From Centroberyx gerrardi (taxonomy: Eukaryota; Chordata; Actinopteri; Beryciformes; Berycidae), in the NCBI RefSeq assembly GCF_048128805.1, contig NC_136010.1, positions 19,596,980 to 19,660,979 on the forward strand: a stretch of 64,000 nt of DNA, in the 5' to 3' direction. The notes beneath the pieces were generated by a model. That model did no database searches, was not told the origin of the DNA, and saw only the letters and a program-made list of their open reading frames with translations. Below, piece after piece: positions 1-12,552 of the stretch; position 1 is the stretch's first letter; every line of letters begins with the position of its first letter. Made by a program: the position numbers and the translations under genes.

Positions 1-49
1 GCGAGCTGGATGAAACCTGACTCCACTTTGTCTGCCTTTCTGATATCAG

Positions 50-3000
50 GAGCCCAAGACCGATAAGGACGAGGAGTTTTGCCGCAAAGTGAACGAGTAT
101 CTGAACAACCCGCCCATGCCTGGAGCTCTTGGTAGCGGAGGCAGCGGGGGGCACGACCTGTCTGCTCTGGGAGGTGAGGCAAGGCAGCATCAGAGTCACA
201 CTCACATCCCATAATCATAATCATGTGATGTGTGAGATCCTGAAAAAAAAACATTTTAAAAACTCAACTCCATTCTCCTGCTGGGTGTCACAAGCTCTCT
301 GTGTTTTCCTTTAAAGGGGAGGGCGGCCTGCAGAGCCTGCTCGGTAACATGAGCCACAACCAGCTCATGCAGCTCATTGGACCAACTGGACTGGGGGGGC
401 TTGGTAAGTCCCTGCTTAACTACATAGTGGACTAATGGACGCCGCACGTGGCAATTAGTGGCAGCATTTTCTCAAGCACAGCTGACAACTTGAGAACATG
501 CTGATCTGACACATTTCTACAAAGAGAGGAATGTCTTGATAAATGCTCTCACACGCTCTGCTCAGAATGTGATGCAAGCAGCAGAATAATATGCCTGTTT
601 TTCTGACTGACTGATCCAGGGGGACTTGGGGCCTTGGCTGGACCAGGCCTGGCCAGTCTGCTGGGCAGCAGCGCTCCTGCAGCCAGCAACTCCTCCACAA
701 GGTATCAACAGAGACTCACCGCCTCACATGCCTATGAAATGTGACTGCTAATTCTACAGAGCCCAGTGTTGTTAAAGGAAAAATACGCCCTAAAAAACAG
801 CTATTGGCAATGAACCTTGCTTTTCTGGTTCCATTTTGGTGTTTGGTGGTGTATTTTTCTTATTGCAGTGAATTAATAAACTGGCCAAAACGCAGACAAT
901 GTGACATCCCGCTGAAATATTTGCAGTGCAGCTACATTGGAATTTAATAGCAGAATTATAGCAGAATCAACTGTCTGAAACAACAGTAAACATCAGGTTT
1001 TTGTATCAGTCCTTCAGAATCAAAGAGCAAAGTCTTCTTTCTGACGTTCAGCCATCATACAGGAAGAAATCCATTATGGAAGAGGCAGAGAGACGATTTC
1101 TCCACCAACAGTAGCCTCAATAGACCAGAACACAATGTAGCTACAAGACATGCTGTGTTGGGGGCGAGACTCGACTGGAAAAACGTGTTCTCTTGTTGGT
1201 AGTGTACGAAAGGTATTATTATGCTATTGCTATGCCACAAGTTCAGGCCCCTTCTCTGGGGGTTGTCGAAAGGCATTCTGGGAAATGTAGGAAATTGGTA
1301 ACTGAAGAAGAAATAGATGAGGCAGGTTGAGGGAAAGTAGATACAACAAAAGAGTTAAATTACAACACTTCATTACAAAGTAACTCCTGAAATGCATTGA
1401 ACATCACAGACTGATTAGAACAGTGTCAGAGTATCATAGGGTGGAATTTTCCTTTAATAACTGAACATGAAAGGGTTTTTCGCCTGGCCAGTGAACTTGG
1501 ATAGACCATCCTTGTTTTTTCTCTCTTCTCTCAGTCCGTCAACAGCGGTCACCCCCACCTCTACCTCCACTGCCAGTCGGCTCGGCTCCTCCCAGGTGCC
1601 GACCACACCCATCACTCCCTCCGCCACCTCGGCCGCCTCCCCCACGGCCACCACCCCCTCCACCCCCGCCGTCTCCTCTCTGGCCGCGGGGGCAGCCAGT
1701 CCCACGCAGCCCATCCAGCTGAGCGACCTGCAGAGCATCCTGGCCACCATGAACGTGCCTGCCAGCGGGCAGGGAGGTGAGCAGCGGGGCGGAGCCGAGA
1801 TAAACTACACTCTGAATTGACACGACACAAAACTTAGACGAGCACCGAGGGGAAATTGCACATAATTAGTCCTGATTAGTGTAATTACAACTAATTATGG
1901 ACTAAATAATTGGTGTTCTGAATGCAACAATCTCTGCAGTAGTGTGCAGTTTCAGCATAATAAACTCAGTTTATTACCGAAGCACAAACTATCAATGCAA
2001 ATCTGCCATTGTTTTGATTTTATTGTCACACAGCATTAGGCACAGCTATTCATCCTACTGCTTCCTGGATAGTATTTATCACTTTGCCTACAGAGTATAT
2101 GATGTTAGAGAAAACCATAGCTGCTGAACAATTTCAAACTTGCCATGCGTACCAAAAACCCTTGATGATCAGCAGCTACTACATAATGCAGTGGGAGTAT
2201 TTTAACAGGCTCCTAGTGCTTTCCCCATGCAATGTAATGAAATGTATAGGAATTTCCTGCAACTACACTAGGAGAACCAAGCCTGGCAGAGAAGTACAAA
2301 GTTTATAACTGATGGACAAAAGAACAACTTGTGACTTGTGGTCATGGAATGCGTCAATTACTTTTTTACCAGTGAAATACATTTTCAGACTAACCAGATC
2401 AAACAAAAGCACGTTAAGCTGGGAATAGTTTCTATTTGGAGCGGCGGCGTGCTGACTGAGCCGGCGGTGGTGTTTGTTTTCTGCAGTGGACCTTGCCAGC
2501 GTCCTGACGCCCGAGATCATGGCTCCTATCCTGGCCAACGCCGAGGTGCAGCAGAGGCTGATGCCCTATCTGCCCTCTGGAGAGTCGCTGCCTCAGAGCA
2601 CAGAGGAGCTCCACAACACGCTCAGCTCCCCTCAGTTTCAGCAGGTAGCGGAGCACACACACACACCGCCCTCTGCACCTTCCTGTCACTTTCCGTTTGA
2701 TTTGCGATTCAATTTCATTCGAAAAAGAGGTGAAAACTGTTGACTTTCTCTCTGCCGACATGTTTTTCCTATGCTCCGGGGCAGTTTTATTTGAAGTGGA
2801 AGCAAGAGAGGGGTTTTTCCTGCTGCATAATTTATCATGTAACACCGGTGTGCAGCTCTACTGAGAATGAATAGTGGAAATTATGACTGTGAGAGCACTT
2901 AGGGGGTATTTTTTAGAGATATGAATAGAGTTTCTGGGTTAGAACTGTTAGCATTACTGTAAAATAAAGTTCAACAATCACAAGTCCCCCAAATTAACCT

Positions 3001-3694
3001 CCCATTCATTGCCTGTGGAGCAGTCTAGATATCTCGATAAACACATCAGTCTTGGCTCTCTTATTTCCAACTAGGGAAGGAATTTGACATTCAACATTCA
3101 ACTGTTCCTGGGCACAAGAATAACATGTGATGTGAGTGATATTCCCCTGTTTGTCATGAGGATCTCTTGTTTTTGGTATTCATGGTGTTTGTCTCTCTGC
3201 AGGCTATGAGCATGTTCAGCAGCGCTCTGGCATCAGGACAGTTAGGGCCTCTAATGAACCAGTTTGGCTTGCCTGCAGAGGCGGTCGATGCGGCTAACAA
3301 AGGAGGTCAGTGTCTTGCCCATGTAAATGTTACAGGACAGACATTGTCACTGTATCTGTGTCGTTGCTCGAAAATTCCTTCAATGTAAAGAATGTCATTA
3401 CTTTCCAGAGTGCGGGATCTCTGTTTTCATTAGCCCACAGGTGCTATAAAGACGAGATTGAACTGCAGTCACAGGCTTAGATTTGAGGCTTTTATTTGGC
3501 TGTGTAAAGTCTGCAAGTCTATTGATTGCTGTGAGCTAAAGAGATAAAGCAAACATTGATTTATTTTTTTGGAAATGTCTTTCCTCACAGATGTGGAGGC
3601 TTTTGCCAAAGCCATGGAGACAGAGAACAAGTCGGACCAGGAAGGAGACTCCAAAGACAAGAAAGACGACGATGAAGACATGAGTTTGGACTAA
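50..3694 (+). CDS. adrm1: Proteasomal ubiquitin receptor ADRM1/Rpn13, 3' part (last 299 codons)
   Basis: Seven exons are visible: 50-173, 317-403, 620-701, 1535-1776, 2487-2644, 3203-3305 and 3591-3694, ending in TAA. All junctions are GT-AG and the phases agree. The first visible exon is the end of the N-terminal Pru domain, which binds ubiquitin and the proteasome subunit Rpn2; most of that domain lies left of the window. Next comes a Gly/Leu-rich stretch ([17 protein letters not shown]), then a Ser/Thr/Pro/Ala linker in exon 1535-1776. The C-terminal DEUBAD domain, which activates the deubiquitinase UCH37, starts at [16 protein letters not shown]. The protein ends in the acidic tail DDDEDMSLD, as in vertebrate ADRM1. 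The family is about 400 aa, so roughly the first 110 residues are missing because of the window edge. It is convergent with cables2. Recognition is secure. Confidence 0.96.
776..1453. mobile_element. TTAA-flanked non-autonomous inverted-repeat DNA element
   Basis: The element sits in the adrm1 intron between exons 620-701 and 1535-1776. Its ends, AGGAAAAATACGCCCTA (776-792) and TAGGGTGGAATTTTCCT (1437-1453), are inverted repeats matching at 14 of 17 positions. Each end is directly flanked by TTAA (772-775 and 1454-1457), as expected for a TTAA target duplication. TTAA duplications are known for Kolobok and piggyBac elements; AGG-starting termini fit Kolobok-like fish elements better. No transposase frame lies inside the 678 bp. 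The family name is inference. Confidence 0.65.
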
Positions 3695-6449
3695 GAACTG
3701 CTCCAAGGAAATTAGCGTTATTGCTCATTGTATTTATTTAGCTGCTTCTGCTGTTTGTTTTTTAACCATTTCATTTTGAGGATAAAGATTATGGTCAATA
3801 CATGTTCTCTACTCAATACATAACTAGACAACTGATATGTACTAATGATACACATTATGACTAAGACACCCTGTGTTCATCCTCCGACATTGTGTTGAGT
3901 TAATGTTTGCAAAAAGTCTCATGGAGCTTAGGTCTAACTGAATCAACATGTACTCTGCCTGCATGTCAACTACTAGCCCCTCCTACCCAGAGAAGACAAG
4001 GGAACAGTAAAATGCTCATAATCACAGTGGTCTGTTGTGAATTTATTTTGCAGTCTGGGTTTTCTGGCCATGATCACTTTACCTGCTGTAGACTTTATTT
4101 AGTACCTGTATAGGCCTGAAGACAAACATAGCTGCATATACAGTATACTGTACACTACTGATGGTTCACTTAAAAACAGACAACTCAAACTGCTTGGACT
4201 TTTCAGAATCAGAAAATATATTTCAAAAACATTCTCATTTTACAGTATGAAAACAGTGAATATTTACAAAATTGACACCAACCATACAGGTACAACACAG
4301 TTACACAGGTCAAAACTACACAGGCTTCTTCTGTGAGGTCTATTTGGATGTGTACTGTAATACAATTAACACCACTGCACTCAAACACTTCACTTTGAAT
4401 CACTGAAATGACAACTACAACAAGTAAGAACCCTCTAGAAAGTGTTCATGATTATCTTTTCCAGATATCGTATGCAATCTCAACATCTAAGGATCTCTAC
4501 AGCAGCAAGACCGAGAAATGTCAACGCGAAATATCACTGTGATAAGATGGTTAACCATTTCCCTGCAACTGTAGTTTCAGGCACTTTGTTCACACTTGAA
4601 TGTCTTATGGCATCCAAATCTTAAGAATTAGCTACGCCATAAATACTGCAGTCAGGATAATAGCTTTTGGTAAATATAGAAGCAACTTCCATCCACTTAT
4701 ACATCCATCCATCTTTCTCCTAAGGGTGTTAGGCCACCATGTTTGGGTTTCCCCGGTGTCCCAACACTACAATCAGTTAACTTCCATTGACTTACAATGG
4801 GATACAGATGATCTTAGTGACGATTCTGGAAAATCCCACCCAAGATGGTAGTTAACAACATTTAAACTCTTTTGGTCAGATATTTTGAGCCATTCAAAAG
4901 TAAGTAGGAAGAAAAAATTGGAACAGATTTCCTGAGAACTGAAAAATGTGACAACTAGCTATGTACAACGCATGTAGTGAGGAATAAACCCCAGTGCATT
5001 GTAAAGTTTGAGACAATGTATCCCTGGGTATTGACTAGGGATGCACCGATATATCAGTATCAGCCAATATCAACAAACAGCAATGTTGGCATCGGTCTGA
5101 CATTTTTTTACTGCTGCTATTTGGCAGCAGTTTGGATTATGGAAGTGGCATTTCTGTGACCACGGATTTTGTCGCTTAATACAACTGTCAAATTAGCAAC
5201 AGTATAAAACTAACATGGTCTTCTGTTTACAAACCACTTAATTATCTTAAGATAGGCATGTCTGGTGATATCAGCTGATATGGGTGGGAAAATATCAGAT
5301 TGCTGGTATCTGCCTCAAAAAAAACACATCGGTGCATCCCTTGTATTGACAAGCAACAAGTTTAGTTTAAATAATCCACCTCCATAATTCTGTTGTCCAG
5401 CCCGTGACACCATAGTGGTTTTATATTAGCACAGTGTTTCAACCAACATCTACAACAAGAAGAACTGACACAGGGACGTAAGAGTCTGAACTGTATATCC
5501 CTAGCTTTCTTTATATTCAGGAACAAGATAATAAATATATGAATGTGGCTGGATTATTGAAGGACATACAAATCCCTCTTTACTTGTCAAATGAGTCCTA
5601 AAACAACTTAAAGGCCACTTTCTCCCACTGGAACGTTCAGGCAGACTGTAAACAGCCAAGAACAGAAAAAATCATGTTTTCTACCCACAATCCATATTAT
5701 TGGAGTCTAATGGCTAAAAATGCATCGATTTCACAGTGGGTCACAGGTGTCTACAGAAAACAACCAAGAGTGCAGGTCTTTGCTGTAATTTGCAAAGGCT
5801 GCTTGTAAGCAGTACTATACAGGATGTATAGTAATGATAAAAGTGCAGGTGAATGACTTCCACAGACACAGACAAGTTACATCATAACTGAGCAACATCA
5901 CATCACAGCAAACATACATTTAAACGCTGTATGTTTTCCAACACGTCATTTAAATAGAGTTTAAGTTAAGAATGCTATGCACAGGAAAGTTGATTTAAAA
6001 AAAAAAAAAAAAAAGAGTCAGGAGAAACCAAAAAAATAAAAGCACCATCAATGTGCTGGTTCAACATCTCTAACATAGAGCTCATGGCTGGATTAACACC
6101 AGAACGACACATACAAAACGCTTCAAAAGACATTCAGAAAGACACACATGCCATCAAGTCTAAAACATTTGCAAACAAGTAAAAATTACAATTATCCTTT
6201 ATATAAGGGACCCGATTCACGACTGAAAGAAAATAAATAATACCAAGTTCATATATCTGTGAATTATTTGTTTTAAACAATTTACACCACAGGTAAAGGC
6301 CAGCCACCAGCTGGCTCTGATTCAAATCCCAGTTACCTTCCCAGTATGCTCCCTGACTCACCTCAGCATTAAACCAGCGCAGCACACACCACTATTGACT
6401 TTTATTAATGAACCCAGCGTGCGGTCGGTCGGCCCTCACAACGTCCAGG
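3695..6449. other. Convergent intergenic region between adrm1 and cables2
   Basis: It contains the adrm1 3' UTR on the left and the cables2 3' UTR on the right. I could not place either cleavage site with certainty. A minus-strand AATAAA at 6401-6406 lies only about 45 bases past the cables2 stop and may be used. The region holds the hAT-type MITE at 5036-5342 and a poly-A run near 5998-6015. Short open frames here (for example 4600-4851 and 6134-6385) have no recognisable protein content. RPS21 and LAMA5, neighbours of these genes in tetrapods, are not present. Confidence 0.6.
5036..5342. mobile_element. hAT-type MITE, 307 bp, with 8-bp target duplication
   Basis: The ends TAGGGATGCACCGAT (5036-5050) and ATCGGTGCATCCCTT (5328-5342) are inverted repeats with one mismatch. 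The 8-bp direct repeat GTATTGAC flanks them exactly, at 5028-5035 and 5343-5350. An 8-bp duplication and CAGGGATGCACCGAT-like ends are typical of hAT-derived MITEs in fish. There is no coding capacity. The intact flanking duplication suggests a relatively recent insertion. It lies in the 3' flank between adrm1 and cables2. Confidence 0.88.
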
Positions 6450-9400
6450 CTAACCCTGCTGCACCAGTCTGCGGTAGTGTGGCATGACCTTGCTCTCGGG
6501 GAGGTAAAGTCCCATCTCCAAGGCAACCAGCACCGGGAACTCCAGAGGAATCAACTCCCGTCTGTTGATACGGAAACGCTCCTCCAGCTTCTGCTCCGCC
6601 GTGGAGAGAAGACAGAGAGAGGGTTTAAGGGGATGTGTGTTAAGAGGTGGATAATTATGTCATGACAGTTGTGCTATAACTGAAACTGTAATTGTCTTTT
6701 TTTTTGCAGGTAGGCAGAGTAACAAGGCTAGATGATGAAGTGTAATTTCATTTACATTCTTCTAACTGCGGGGGGCCACACTAGCTCATGTTAATCATTT
6801 AAAGGTCCCTTATTATAGGAATTCAAATTTTCCCCTACAGACACTACCAGTCAAAAGTTTGGACACCTGCATTTTCTATATTTTTACTATTTTTCACATT
6901 TTAGAATAATTGTAAAGACATCAAAACTATGAAATGACAAATGGAATTATGCAGTGACCAAAAAAGTGTTAAACAAATCAAAACTATCTTATATTTTAGA
7001 TTCTTTAAAGTAGCCACCTTTTGCCTTGATGGAAAGGCAAAGGCTTCGGAAAGAAATTCATACATGCATCAACTTCAGTATTTATATTTGTCTAAGAAAC
7101 AAATTCCAAGCATTTAAGCATATGCCTTTAGATCAAAATGGCTTTAAGATAATGAAAAACATAGTACATTCAATCAGGTGTGTCCAAATGTGTGTATACA
7201 TACGATCAAAGATGTTGAAGACATTGATAAAAAGTGTTTTTTAGTTGTTAATTTGAAAGTTATTGCATTTTCAAAAATTCACCCTTTTTTCTCCCGGCAG
7301 TTTCAGATAAGTCCAGTAAATCCTGACTGGCTCCCCTCACTCAAGAATTACTGAAATCCTTCCAGTCAGGCCAGTTTGCAGCATCTGAACTGGAAAGCCT
7401 CCAGTCAGCAGGTTTACCTCATGTAGAGGAGCTGCTGCTGTCAGACAGCCAGGGTCCAGTATTGTGAAGACTTCACATTCATTCAATTTAACTAATTCAA
7501 TTCAGCTTTTGACTAAAGTACACTGATTCACAAAACATCATGAGGAACAATATTTCCACCCTCAGCCACAGTATATTTGAAAACTGAATAATATGGGACC
7601 TTTAAAGAAAAATATTTGATAAGTGACAACATGGTTATGTTACTGTTTTTTTCTATAGATTTTGTTTACCTTTTTCTTTGCAGGTATTAGTTATAAAGAG
7701 GGGTGGGTTGAGGGTAGAGTGTTACGTGTCAATATGTTGTTTTGTGTTATATTTGAACTCAATCAGCGGGGTGGCGCTGCCATGCAGAAGTGTTGTTGAG
7801 GAAACTTCACTCACATCAATCAGCTGTCTGACTTCGGGTTTCCGCAGATCGCTGCTGATCTTTGCAGCCAGCAGCACGCACGCTGCAGCCACCAGCTTCC
7901 TGTTCTGCTTGTTGAGGCGACCCTGCAGCACCAGCTTCTCAAAGTAAACAAACGCCATCGCTATGGTGACCGGCTGTAAACCGCAGTCCTCGCTCATAGC
8001 CCGCATCTCCCTCTTCAGGCTAGTGGACAGCAGGAGAAGTCTCATTGATACATTTTATTTTACTGAGTGCATGGCATGCATACATGCATACAAACCAGAT
8101 TCAAAACCACCATGCTTCACACTTATTAATAGGTAAGAGGATAAAAGCTCTAGGAACAAAGTGGGAGAAGCAAAGAGGAATTTGATGTCTCTGTACCTTC
8201 TGATCTTGCTGAGTGTCAACTTGATGTGGGGAAACTTCTCCTTGAAAGTCTCATTCATGTCTTTCTTCAGGTCGGACGGTTTCACATACTCAATAACAGT
8301 TGTCTGCAGGGACATAAAGACAACACACCTGCATATCAACACGGCATCGTCTAGTGTCAGCAGCTTCCTTTATTATGACTTATAGCTGCAATAAAACTTT
8401 ACTGTTTTGCTTGTAAATGGTTTCGATATGAATCGTTTCACACACAATGGTGCTACTGTTGAGTCTTGTGATGTAATCTACTTTTTTTTTAATAAAATCA
8501 TGTGAAGGAGCTGCAGTGCACTGTGTTTTACTCTTTATTAGAGTTGGGTGTCAATTCAGAACGGGTGAATTTAATCAAATCAATGAACTTGAATTGAAAG
8601 GCAAACAGGAAATACAACATGAATTTGGATTTAATTGAAGGAAGCAGAATTGCAGTTCACTGAAACTGGGGGGGAATTCAAGTGATTCATTGGAATCCAA
8701 TCACACCTCAGATGCTAAAATGGTGAAACTTTTTTGTCTGAATTGACTTCTCCTTCCTTAAATTCAATTCAAATTCAGCTTAGTGTGAGAACAGCAAATT
8801 CCAACTTACTACATTGACTTGGAATATCAAAACAATTGACATGTCCCTGATTTCTACAACAAATAAGTGCAGTCACCATGTGATGCCATCACAAGAATAA
8901 ATGCTCACCACATATGAGGCAAATATCAGAACCCTCTTGTGTCTCCCACAGGGCCACTGGGGGTCACTGAGGAGGTTGGGATCATACTCTGCCACTTCCT
9001 CTGTACCTGTAAACACACAAGATGAATGAGCGCTTCCATTACATGAGGTAAAACATCCGAGGCCGGTGTATTAGGCCATGTCAGTGAAGAAAGCGCGAGA
9101 GAGTGCGTGTTGTGTTTGTAGCCTGAAGTGGAGCCATACATGGGTCCTGTGCCACAGCGTTGTTCAGACGAGCTGGGGTGAAGTTCCTCTGCCCGTTGCC
9201 ACGGAAACGCAACTGAGGGGTCTGAGCTGTGCAGTTCTCTGGCACGCCGCTGCTCTTCTGCCTCACCAAGGCATTGGTCGGGTAGAGGAACTGAGCGTAT
9301 GAAACGGTCTGGGGAGGGAAAATGGGGCAGCCGCAAACAAACAGATTCCTTATGAAAACCGTCTGGATCAAAATGCACATTGAAAGCATGTGAATATATT

Positions 9401-12400
9401 CCAGTATGGGTAGGCAGATATCCACATAACCAAGCACATATGCAAGACATATTTACCTTGCCATAAGCCCCCAGCTCCACGCCTTCCAGTGAAGGGAGCA
9501 GGTCAGCTGCGACCACAGAGGAAAGCCTTTGTCTCTGAGCCTCCAACTTAGGATCACTGGGCAGAAAGAGTCACATGTGTCATTTTCAGCACGTGCTGCA
9601 CACAAGTCCCTTTGCTGAGAATGATATGGAGTACACAAGAGGAGGATGAAACATAAAAGCGGGGACTCTCTAGTTGGGATGGTGCTTTGTACCTGAGGTG
9701 ATAACTCTCTCCATAGGGCAGCACTGAGAAAGCAGCATATAGCGACCGCTTGGCACAAATCAGCATGATCCTGCAGGACACAGCAAGTACAGGCAGACAA
9801 AACAGATGGTGTGTCAGTCAGTCTACAAGCAACAACTACAGTCACTGCTACACACAACAGCCACATACGGCATTAATCAGTATCGGTGCTGTAGAGGTGG
9901 GGAGAGGACAGGGATCGGTCACACAGAGCCACTTCTACGCTCATCTGCATCACTACAACTGTTGATCAGCAAACAGCGTCGCTACTGAGGTGTCAACAAC
10001 GATCTAAGCTTAAGGCGGGAGGGGATATCTGAGAGCTGGCCCATTTAAACCAGGGAGAAGCAACGGGCAAACAGCACACACTCAATATGGCTCTAGTCTG
10101 CTGACACAAACATGGACAAACTAATCTACCAAAAGTCTACATTGCACCAAACAACCAGTGAATACAACTGCATGGTTGTAACTAGCTTTTTGCACAAAGA
10201 AAACTTCACAAACACCAGGGGCTTCAGTTCTAGTCCTCCTCACAAAACACCAATCAATAACATACAGTCAGCAGTCTCTGGCGTGGACCCTCAGCAGAAA
10301 ACACCCTGGACAGACCTTGAGGGGAGATATCAAATCTCTTAAGGGCGACAATATCTCAATATCTAAATCTCTGCCAGCGTAAACTAGCTTAATATAACTT
10401 AGGCCTGTGACAGTGAAAGATGAGGCTGTGCCCGCTGGTATGAATGTTAATTTGGATTTCACCTTTTGTCTCCAACTCGGTAAAATGTATGTGACGGCTT
10501 TAAATAAAAACAGAAAGTCACTCAGAACGGTAGGTTAATTTAGGATTGCTAAATCATCATCTGGCACACATCAGCAAAAAAGTGAAGCTTACACGGAGAC
10601 CAGAAAACATATGACACACTGGCACACATGTGACCGTGAACATGAGCTTGTCTGAGATGGAGTAATGTTCGTAAAGCTGAGGAGAAATGAGTGAAGGGGA
10701 GTCAGAAAATTATGGTTTCTTAGTATCTACAGCCCAACAAATACATTAGTATACTCTGGTTTCTAACACAAGTAAACAGTAATGGCAGACGGACAGCCTT
10801 CAGTGTGATATTTCAGTCTTGCATGAGGGCTATTTCACTGTTGTTGCAAAGCGGTGTTACATTTCCACATGGCACCTCTTTTTGGCTTTTGATAACTTTC
10901 CAAGGGTGATTAATTTTACTGTTGCAATCACCGCTCAGCAGCTGCACTACTGTTATTCCTCTGCAAGCCAAAGTAAGTCTCTAAGCAGTGTCTGAGTTAA
11001 GCAGCTTATTACAATACTAGCGGGAGGAGAGTAACACTGCTGGTAAATTTAAGGCCTACTTCAAAGTCCAAAAGGAAAATAGTCTTCGTTTTTAGATTTG
11101 TCCGACAGGAACGATGATAGGAATATCCAAAGCAGTAAGCCTGGGCTCCACTCATGAATTCATCAACTTATTCAGTACGTAAAGAGACTAACCTGCATCC
11201 CCTGGTGTCATACTGCCTCATACTCTTGATGAAGTGGACTTTCTTAGACACCTTAGGTCCAGGGGAACCAGAGACATTCCTTGATCTGGACAGAGATCAA
11301 GAGACACAGAAAGGCCAGCTCATTATTATTGACATAAACATCAACCAAACAATGGATGTTAACAGGCTTTGTCTTGTTCTGGACTAGCTGGCTGAACAAA
11401 TCTAAATCCCTTTACATCACAGATTTGGAATTAAAGCCAAATTACAAGGTCAAGCATCCTTATGCAAGAGGGACACAGATTATGAATTATCTTCTCCTGT
11501 CGACCTGTGGCCAAAAGTATCTTGTCAAATTATAAATCTGGCAACTGATATGACAGAGTTGTGTCTTTTATTCTGAACACAGATTAGATCCACGACCCTG
11601 GTAACACAGGAAACCAAGTAGCAGGGTTTAAGAGAAGAGAATACGATAAAACAATGCAAGAAATATAAGAATATAGTAGCCTAAATTGTATACTATAGGA
11701 TACTGCACAACTATCATAGCAAAAGTTGAGTGCAGCTACTATGTGTCTTGTTATACCACAGGGAATGCTGTAACAATAACACAGGAGATAAAAATACCAT
11801 TAAGTAAGGTAGGGTCACTATAAACTCACTATCGAGTACCACAGACACACTGGAAGTCCCTAAAGGAATATTATAATGATTTGTCGTTAGAGGCCGTGAT
11901 GATGCCAGATGATTTCACAAAACACGGAAGTAAGTAGGCAGCAGAAAGGCCCACAGTAGGCACTGAGCAGCAGCCGTCACTGTTTATCCCACTCATGTGC
12001 TCACCTTTGCCGTGAATCCAGGGGTAGTGAATTAGCGGCCGGGACTGGGCTGAAAACTGGCGGTGATCTGACACGTGAGCAGGACTGGTGTCCGGGAGGC
12101 ACGGGTGACAGAGGGCTGTCGGGGGGTAACGTGTCTGCTACACTGCCACCCTCCAAAAATACTTCACTGGCCCCGACAGCGCTTGCCCCGGGTCCCGGAG
12201 ACATTACCAAAGAAGGTCGAACGGGGCTCATCACTCCGGTCCCCGGGAAAGTAGTAGGAGCGCTGCCGGTGGCGGCGGGTGTCACCTGGGCGACCGTTCC
12301 CTGGATACCCGCTGGCTGGGGTACAGCCGGTACGCCGACGTCCATGAGTCGCGGCTCTTCGGCCGCTTTTTGGTCGATATTTCCATTGCTAAGCTGACAC

Positions 12401-12552
12401 TGGGGCCGTCCGTCGAGGGAGATGTTGTTGAGGAACAGCAGAGCCGCCTGCCTCCGCCTGGAGTCCCTGGCTTTCCTCTGCTGCTCTTTGTGTGTCTTCG
12501 CTGCGTTGTTGTTGCTGCCGGTACACTGGAGACCACAGGCAGCGGTCGCCAT
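6450..12552 (-). CDS. cables2: CDK5 and ABL1 enzyme substrate 2 (Cables2)
   Basis: Nine coding exons, in transcript order: 12005-12552, 11193-11279, 9693-9770, 9457-9556, 9140-9308, 8909-9006, 8197-8303, 7815-8019 and 6450-6590. They sum to 510 aa plus stop. The start ATG at 12552 opens the MATAACG N-terminus, followed by the family signature [19 protein letters not shown]. Later come [33 protein letters not shown] and [13 protein letters not shown]. The C-terminal cyclin-box-like domain spans [14 protein letters not shown] to [11 protein letters not shown], including [20 protein letters not shown] and [20 protein letters not shown]. Cables proteins are adaptors linking CDK5/CDK2 to ABL, SRC and WEE1 kinases. 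The exon 9140-9308 donor (CCAT|GTATGG) is weak but is the one I found that restores phase with the next exon. Paralogue choice (2, not 1) rests on the N-terminus and end sequence. Confidence 0.93.
6844..7190. mobile_element. Tc1-like non-autonomous element, right end degraded
   Basis: It lies in the last cables2 intron. The left end begins CTACCAGTCAAAAGTTTGG at 6844 and runs through sequence typical of fish Tc1 termini (a 'gacatcaaaactatgaaat' block near 6918 and a 'gtagccaccttttgccttgat' block near 7010). The right end keeps only AGGTGTGTCCAAA (7176-7188), the start of the inverted copy of the left end, before similarity is lost. The roughly 350-bp interior has no transposase frame. Tc1 assignment comes from recognising the terminal sequence. 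Confidence 0.75.

Noticed and set aside
3695-6449. Search for rps21 or lama5 exons between adrm1 and cables2
   Set aside because: Expected from tetrapod gene order, but no matching reading frame is present on either strand.
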